Shown: positions 17,916 through 24,555 of the stretch, in pieces
How the letters are laid out: the number at the start of each line of letters is the position of its first letter
Numbering within the stretch: the stretch's first letter is position 1
NCBI GenBank assembly: GCA_002104895.1
Contig: MCFG01000600.1
Coordinates: 1 to 24,555 of the forward strand
DNA from: Anaeromyces robustus
Taxonomy: Eukaryota > Neocallimastigomycota > Neocallimastigomycetes > Neocallimastigales > Neocallimastigaceae
Reading direction: 5' to 3'
DNA: 24,555 nucleotides
Position numbers and translations under genes: made by a program
Notes under the pieces: generated by a model
What the model was told of the DNA's origin: nothing
What the model saw: the letters and a program-made list of their open reading frames with translations, nothing else
Databases searched by the model: none

Positions 17916-17946
17916 TATTTATTTATTTATTTATTTATTTATCTAT

Positions 17947-18009
<63 letters not shown>

Positions 18010-18011
18010 TT
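17916..18011. repeat. (ATTT)n microsatellite
   Basis: About 24 units with one ATCT unit at 17941. Confidence 0.95.
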
Positions 18012-18754
18012 AATCTAATATCTAAAATGATAATTTTTTTTTAAATTATATGTATAATTCCATATGAATTTTTAAAAATTTATGATTTTAATTTTATGAT
18101 ATAATGTATATAATATAAATACAATATATTTACAATTTAGTGTATCATATATTAATTAAATTTGATTTATGTTTTCTATTCAAATCAAAATATAATAATA
18201 TATTATAATTTAATTTAAATATATAAAACCTTTTAAATTTAATACTTTTAAATATCCGTTATATTATATACATTATAATATATTAACATATTAATATATT
18301 ATAATGTAACAATAATATTTATTTAATAAAAAAATTAATATAAAAGAATTAATAAAAAATTAATAGAAAAAAGAACCATGTTGAAATATTAAAAAATTTT
18401 TTTTTTAGTTTTATTTTCTAATTAAAAATGTGTAATATAAAACAAAAAGAAAATTATTATTATTTATTTTATTTTATTTTAACTGGTTACATATAATAAT
18501 TATTATTTCTTCATATAGCACATGTCAAATGAAATTTAAAAAATAAGAATGGATTAAATAAATAATAATTACAAAAAGACTATTTTATAAATAATTGTAA
18601 TACTAGTAATGTAATAATACTATATATATTAGTACTTTATAATATAATAATTGTATTTATAGTAATTTAAAATATATATTAACAATAAAGTATAATTAAA
18701 TATTCAATACCTTGAACAAAAAATAAAATGTATCAAATTACTACAATTTATGTT

Positions 18755-18786
18755 TTATTTATTTATTTATTTATTTATTTATCTAT

Positions 18787-18817
<31 letters not shown>

Positions 18818-18877
18818 TCTATTTATTTATCTATTTATTTATTTATTTACTTATTTATTTATTTATTTATTTATTTA
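18755..18877. repeat. (ATTT)n microsatellite with ATCT and ACTT variants
   Basis: About 30 units; ATCT variants recur at 18781, 18817 and 18829 and an ACTT variant near 18849. It is followed by a 20-base T run. Confidence 0.95.
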
Positions 18878-20853
18878 ATAATATTTTCTTTTTTCTTTTT
18901 TTTTTTTTTTTTTTTTTGAATTAAACTTTTCAAAACAAAAAAAAATTTTAATTATATATCTATAATTTACTATAGCAAATTATATGTTTATACTCTCAAA
19001 TTCGAATAGAAAACTAATAACATAATTAAATATTAAATTCTATACATCTTAAAAAAATATAATTAATAGTTATTATAGAAAATAGCTCTGATTATTAATA
19101 TAGTATAAAAAAAAAAAAAAAAGAATAAAATAAAATATAAAATAAAAAAAAGGATTTTAAGAATTATTAAAAAGATTAAAGGGTTATAATGATTTTCTAT
19201 TATATAAAATTAACTCAGACAAAGTTAAAAATCTAATAATTTTTAGTGATAATTAATTTAATTCTAGGGTTAAAAATCCAAATTTCATATGATAATTTCT
19301 AAATATAGTAATTATGTAACAGCATTAATCCATAATAACTTATGTAATTAAAAGATATTTTAATTTATAATTTAATATACAAAATTACACATATATCATT
19401 ACGTATACATAATATAATTTGTAATACATTACTTATGAAAAATAATTACAGAATTTTAAATAAAAAAAAAAAAAAAGAATTTTCTTAATATCAATATTAT
19501 AAAGAAATAGTGTGAAGGTCAAAATAAAAATTTTAATAAAAGTAACATATTTTTATCATAATAAAAAGAACAATCTTATTATATATAATTAAATAAAAGC
19601 TAAATTTTTATGTAAAAGAGTTTTCTAAAATGATAAAGTATCATTATTAAATAATATATTGAAATGTATAGAGAATAATATCACAATTTTATTATCATCG
19701 ACATTATATTAAATATCATCAATTTTTTAATATATTATATAATTAATATATATTTTGTTTATACATTTAAAAAAAAAAAAAAACAGTTAATAATTATTAT
19801 CATAATTATCATGGAAAAATTATTATTTGTTATTATTATTACTAAATAACTCTTAGTGGTAAGTTTGTTTTATTAAATAAATTATTTAATTAAAACCTAA
19901 TTATAATTTATATCATTTATTATTTGCTGTAATAAAAAAATATCATTCTTAGATTTCCTACTATTGCTATTTATATCATTCTGTATTTAAAATAAATAAT
20001 GGTATTTTTATAAATTATTTATATCATTAATAAAAAATATCTTTTACTATATCATAATCATATAATTTATTTATTAAACTATTATATTATATCATTTATC
20101 AATTTAATTATATAATTGGTATTAAATTTTAACAAAAAAAAAAAAAAAAACATACATATATATTTTTAAAAAATTACATAGAATAAAATATTCATATGAT
20201 AGCATAAGACTTTAGTATTATAATAAAAAATATTATTATATATTATTATATAATTATGATAACTATAATATTATTTAATATTTTATTATTATATATTGAA
20301 TTTCAAAATTTGTGTCTTATTTAACACTGTCTTCTATTTTATTTTAAATATTAATTTAATTTATTGGCATTTATTTGATATATTGTTTATAATTAATTTT
20401 AAAATTAAAGTTTTATAATAACCAAAAAAAACTTTTCATTATGATAATCTTAATCTAATCTTAATAATTATAGATTTTAATTTTAATTATATTAAATTTT
20501 AATTATATTTAATTATTTACAGCATTTATTTATTTATTTAATTATTTATTTATTTACTTTTATTCATTCATAATTTATATTCCATTCTCAACAATTAAAA
20601 GTGATATTTTAATTTAAATTATATAATAAATGAACAATATTAATATAAATATTTAAAATTTTTGAAAATTTATATATATATATATTTGTAAATTTTATTA
20701 TATAATTATTAAAATTGTAATTATGTAATTATAATTATAATTATATTTACAATTACAATTATTTATATATACATTTTTTAAATAATTAATAATTAATATG
20801 TATTATAATTAATATATTATAATTCTTCATTTGTTTTATATACTTTAATCTAT

Positions 20854-21076
<223 letters not shown>

Positions 21077-21463
21077 GTCAAACATTATTTAACATTTTTA
21101 TTTTATTTTATTTAATTTCATATGATTTTCACGAACTATAATATTTTGTATATGTATTAATATATTTCCTTAATAAGAAGCTAATATATATTTTAAAATT
21201 GTATATTAAAACCTCTATTATATTATATTAGAAATTCTATATATGAAAAAAAAAAAAAAAAAAAAAAATAAACATTAACAATTTCTTAAAATATTAGTAT
21301 TAAAAAGATTTAATAGTATTTACTGATAATAATAAATAGTTTAAAATGTATTATTTATTATTACCAATAAAATTATCTTGTTAAAATAAAACATATGAAT
21401 ATATAATTATGCATTTTTTCTTGAAAATTAAAATGAATTTGAATTTTTTATATTTATTATTTT

Positions 21464-21465
21464 AA

Positions 21466-21524
<59 letters not shown>

Positions 21525-21527
21525 ATA
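21464..21527. repeat. (AAAT)n microsatellite
   Basis: About 16 uninterrupted units, same orientation as the array at 20854-21076. Confidence 0.95.
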
Positions 21528-21629
21528 TCATTTGAAATATAAATTAATATATGAAAATATATATATAAAAAAGTATATATATTAAAATTTTTTATAATTA
21601 TGTATAGTAAAACCTTTAATTTTTTTTAT

Positions 21630-21800
21630 AATATACTAACAATATTATATAATTAATAAAAACTTTCAAATTTGTATTTTTTTTTTATACATATAGATGG
21701 TATTTTTGATAAATATGAATTAATATACTAACAATATTATATAATTAAAACAATAATAAAATCTGTATATTTTTTTCTATACATAAATGAAATTTTTTTT
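21630..21800. repeat. Imperfect tandem duplication, period 92
   Basis: A shared block starting AATATACTAACAATATTATA occurs at 21630 and 21722. It is followed in both copies by a weaker shared order: A-rich, TTTGTAT or CTGTAT, a T run, ATACAT and a further T run. The right copy has more indels. Confidence 0.7.
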
Positions 21801-21833
21801 CTTCTTTTTTTTTTTTTAATAAAAAGGCATTAC

Positions 21834-21904
21834 TTAAATTAACTTATTATTAACCATAAGAATAAATATTAAAATTTCATAATAATTCTTATAAGTTAAT
21901 TTAA
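21834..21904. repeat. 14-base perfect inverted repeat around a 43-base loop
   Basis: Left arm TTAAATTAACTTAT at 21834-21847; right arm ATAAGTTAATTTAA at 21891-21904. It ends ten bases before the decayed gene's readable part. It could be a small element or a chance AT palindrome. Confidence 0.6.
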
Positions 21905-21913
21905 TCTTAAAAA

Positions 21914-22500
21914 GCAGTTGACCTTCATGAACTAGATGAAGGTAAAACACTATCTTTAAATACTACACCATTTATAGTTTTCGATACCCCAACTACCAGA
22001 TTAATCCGTAAAATAAACAGAAGTACAAGAAGAACAACATGGATAACCCATACTTTCAAGAAGCAAGAAATTTAACATGACAAGAATTTTTAGATCCTGA
22101 TTCATTACCTGTTTCTTGAAAAACATAGGATAAATGGTTTTATACATGTGTATGGTATAAAAAATTCAGTACTTTTCGTTTTATCATGATATTCCAACTA
22201 AGACAGAAAGAAAATTGGGTTTTTATTAATAAAAATAGGAAATTTCACTTTCATTAGTTGTGTTATTATTACTTATCACGGTATATAAATAAGGAGGATT
22301 AATAATTTATTGATAATTGAAGAAGTATAATTGTTGATTATAAAAAAGTTGTTAACAATAAAGGTAGAAGTTATAGATTTATAGATAAAAAGTTAGATTA
22401 TACTGGAATTGAATATATACTTTTATAAGAAGATGAAGATAACTTGTATTTTTGATTTCTTTTTTGAATTTAAAGATATTAGTGATATTTCTTAACTACT
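21914..22500 (+). pseudogene. Decayed protein-coding gene, family not recognised
   Basis: The sequence is richer in G and C than its surroundings and reads as protein in pieces. The first is AVDLHELDEGKTLSLNTTPF, then FDTPTTRLIRKINRSTRRTT, in one frame to about 22053. A one-base loss in the ACTTTC context shifts the frame, which then gives QEARNLT-stop-QEFLDPDSLPVS-stop-KT-stop-DKWFYTCVWYKK. Those stops are TGA 22077, TGA 22116 and TAG 22125, each one or two changes from Trp TGG. A second shift near 22163 restores QYFSFYHDIPTKTERKLGFY. A hydrophobic stretch (ISLSLVVLLLLITVYK, 22240-22287) may be a membrane helix. A last piece reads VDYKKVVNNKGRSYRF from about 22333. No start codon is clear. 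The many independent lesions make it non-functional as read; sequencing error cannot explain all of them. Confidence 0.65.
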
Positions 22501-22843
22501 TTTTTTTAGAACTTAAGATTTTAACTCCAAAAAAATATATTATTAAAAGTTGTTAATATATTTAATAGAAAGAATCAACTTGATCTTTAAGTGTCCTATT
22601 AAAGTATTCCCATAGTTTCTTAACTGTTCATGACTGATTTTTACGAATAAAAAATATTTTATTTTATTTTTTTTATTTTTTTTATTTTTGTCGCACGAAT
22701 AAATTTGTTAAAAAGAGTTTATAACAAATTTATATATTATATACTTCTACAACATTAATAGATGAAATATGATTAATTCTATTATAGTTTTCTAATAATT
22801 TTTATACAATTAATAAATATACATATATATTATCATTACAATT

Positions 22844-22845
<2 letters not shown>
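22501..22845. other. Spacer between the decayed gene and the retrotransposon tail
   Basis: About 345 bases. It may contain further decayed coding sequence up to about 22640, being less A/T-pure there, but no frame is convincing. From 22650 it is ordinary AT-rich spacer. The 3' target-site copy of the retrotransposon should lie at 22845 and below. Confidence 0.5.
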
Positions 22846-22887
<42 letters not shown>

Positions 22888-22890
<3 letters not shown>

Positions 22891-23114
22891 GCACACAATT
22901 TGTACGTCAACTTTATTGAATTTAAATATTAAAATACATGAATCATAAAAAAAACACATAATGAAAAAAAATGATACTAAAAAAAATAAAAACCAGTAAA
23001 ATATTATAGATAATAATAGATAATACTGGAGGAAAAAAAGAAGTATAATAATATTTAAAAACAATAAATCCATACAGCCCTTAATTCTAAATATAGAATT
23101 AAAGTAAAATTGAT
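22888..23114 (-). other. 3' untranslated region of the LINE-type element
   Basis: About 227 bases between the TAG stop and the poly(A) tail. It is AT-rich but contains a terminal block ending GTGTGCCAT next to the tail, which may be the part recognised by the reverse transcriptase. I see no canonical AATAAA immediately before the tail. Confidence 0.65.
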
Positions 23115-24555
23115 CTATCCTATTCCACTAGGGTCGGAAATAGGATCGGCATTTGCCCTACTAGGCTGTCCTACTGTGTTATCAGCATTGACGTTCCTGG
23201 AGAGGTTGGTTTTAAATTTATTGAATAATATATGTTGTCTTTTACAGACAACAGGCATGATATCATTCAATAGAGCCGCAGATCGCAACAAGAATGGGGA
23301 TTTTGAATAAGTACCAGATTCAGTCTGACACTTAAACAAACATTCCCATCCCTTTTTGTATGGACTATTGTTAATTCTATCACTAAAACCATAATCTCTA
23401 CCACCAATTAAAAAAATATATATTCTATACCTATTAACTATTTTTTTACTACCTAATATATCTATATTACTTATACTATTATTACTACTTTTATAACCCT
23501 TAACAATATTATTTATTCTATTATCCACACTAGGGTTATTACTGGTCCTAACTAAACTATTAAAAAGACTATCTAAAAAATAAAAAAAATTTCTATCTAA
23601 ATCAGAGAAGTGATCAATACGAAGATTTTTAAATAAGAAACAATTTATAAACCAATGATCAATTCTCTGATAACTGTCACAATGGAAACAACATGAACAA
23701 CAATTAGGACAAGAATTATTAATCATTTTAGCAGCTTTGGCAACTCTAGCATCAATTTTATATCCACATCTTGCCCTAAGTATCCACCGAAAACCTTTGC
23801 TATATTCAGGAAATTCTAGATTAAGCTTTAAGTAACTTCTTGATTCTTCAAAGTTGTACATTTTATAAGTTTTAGCTTTAATTGATTTATCACTGTTCAT
23901 GTCTCTGTCCCAATAGAATTCCATAATTTCTTTAGTAGAGGATGAAATATTGTTTAATTTATCATTTAATATTTTACTTTCTTTGTCCCAAGTCCATTTT
24001 CTTGTTGTAGCAACATTATTAACTATCTTTGAGATAATGCAGTTGGAGTCCTTCCACTTATTAAAACATCTAACCTGAGCTAAAGCACATTTACCAGAAA
24101 GTGGAGGAATATTGAGTTCTTTTGAGATGCAATAAATAGAAACAAAAGAATTAGGTTTCGAGTAGCCTAAAATCCAATAAAAACCTTTGTTAATTATTGT
24201 TTGTGTAGAACTAGTATTGTTTTTGTTAGAACCAAGCAAAGGCGCGTAATAGGAAACTTGTCCAATAACTTTTGCAGAGAATAAAGTTCTTTTAAGAGGA
24301 ATAGGAATCAGATCATTTTTTAAAAAACCCTGAATTGAAAACAAAGCCTTACTAACTTTATTTTTCATTTTACTAATAACGAATTTTAAATCTAGAGTTT
24401 TGTGAAAGGGAACACCAAGGTAAGTATAACAATCTGTTTTAGGGATTGCGATTCCTGTTAAATAAAAGGTAGGGTCCTCTCTAAGAATATATTCCGAATT
24501 TTCATGTCTAACAGCTAATGTGGCACATTTATTAATTCCAAAAGTCATCTCGTTG
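23115..24555 (-). CDS. Reverse transcriptase C-terminal region of a LINE-type element, 5' cut off
   Basis: The frame is open to the right edge, reading NEMTFGINKCATLAVR at its left; the FGINKC block is the segment that follows the catalytic FADD/YADD motif in non-LTR reverse transcriptases, so the catalytic site is just outside the window. Next comes YTYLGVPF, also typical. Residues about 155-300 form the thumb and connection region, and a zinc-knuckle motif follows: CPNC, then a Cys-rich insert, then HWFINC (H-x4-C), as in the zf-RVT motif of these proteins. No RNase H signature is seen after it. The final 100 residues (GGRDYGF...SKSPFLLRSAALLN) are unfamiliar. No internal stop or frameshift occurs in 480 codons, so the copy may be intact. 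Confidence 0.85.
   Translation of the reverse strand, partial: NEMTFGINKCATLAVRHENSEYILREDPTFYLTGIAIPKTDCYTYLGVPFHKTLDLKFVISKMKNKVSKALFSIQGFLKNDLIPIPLKRTLFSAKVIGQVSYYAPLLGSNKNNTSSTQTIINKGFYWILGYSKPNSFVSIYCISKELNIPPLSGKCALAQVRCFNKWKDSNCIISKIVNNVATTRKWTWDKESKILNDKLNNISSSTKEIMEFYWDRDMNSDKSIKAKTYKMYNFEESRSYLKLNLEFPEYSKGFRWILRARCGYKIDARVAKAAKMINNSCPNCCSCCFHCDSYQRIDHWFINCFLFKNLRIDHFSDLDRNFFYFLDSLFNSLVRTSNNPSVDNRINNIVKGYKSSNNSISNIDILGSKKIVNRYRIYIFLIGGRDYGFSDRINNSPYKKGWECLFKCQTESGTYSKSPFLLRSAALLNDIMPVVCKRQHILFNKFKTNLSRNVNADNTVGQPSRANADPISDPSGIG

Larger units (their letters stand above)
22846..24555 (-). mobile_element. Non-LTR (LINE-type) retrotransposon, 3' part
   Basis: On the minus strand the element enters from beyond the right edge, carries the C-terminal end of a reverse transcriptase frame (stop at 23115), a 3' untranslated region of about 227 bases and a poly(A) tail of 42 bases (22887-22846). 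The tail and the absence of a terminal repeat indicate target-primed integration. The endonuclease and catalytic RT core would lie outside the window. The segment is less AT-rich than the host sequence and has no poly-Asn, in keeping with a fairly recent insertion. Confidence 0.85.

Noticed and set aside
22077-22127. Alternative genetic code with TGA as Trp
   Set aside because: A TAG stop and two frameshifts lie in the same stretch, and the intact genes use TGG for Trp, so decay is the simpler account.
23110-23310. Plus-strand 66-codon frame
   Set aside because: Antisense to the end of the retrotransposon frame.

Overview
The window is nuclear DNA from a eukaryote with extremely AT-rich intergenic sequence, short GT-AG introns, long poly-asparagine tracts inside proteins, and hundreds of bases of ATTT and ATT microsatellite. 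One gene encodes a protein of the Opi1 family, which is confined to fungi. Together these point to a fungus, and the base composition and repeat load fit the anaerobic gut fungi (Neocallimastigomycota, such as Piromyces, Neocallimastix or Anaeromyces). The phylum is an inference from style, not from a marker gene.

Layout, left to right. Positions 1-2105 (minus strand) hold the 5' three exons of a secreted protein with a bacterial-type choice-of-anchor A domain followed by a von Willebrand factor A domain; its 3' end lies beyond the left edge. Positions 2106-4604 are repeat-rich spacer. Positions 4605-9680 (minus) are one long uninterrupted gene of 1691 codons. Its conserved blocks resemble a large bacterial protein found with tellurium-resistance (Ter) stress clusters, but its N-terminal module is duplicated and it carries low-complexity and coiled-coil insertions. 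Positions 9681-13586 are spacer with a 290-bp ATTT array. Positions 13587-15806 (minus) are a three-exon Opi1-like gene, including a 30-base microexon; the longest open frame misses the true start. Positions 15807-21913 are about 6 kb of AT-rich spacer with several more ATTT arrays. Positions 21914-22500 hold a decayed protein-coding gene (plus strand). Positions 22846-24555 (minus) are the 3' end of a non-LTR (LINE-type) retrotransposon with an intact frame to the edge, a zinc-knuckle motif and a 42-base poly(A) tail.

The genes do not form an obvious pathway: one is a lipid-responsive nuclear regulator, one a probable cytoplasmic Ter-like protein, one a secreted adhesin-like protein. The most interesting content is two neighbouring genes of bacterial domain character in a fungal genome. 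The Ter-like gene, intronless and internally duplicated, is the best candidate for something undescribed. No tRNA, rRNA or CRISPR array was recognised.
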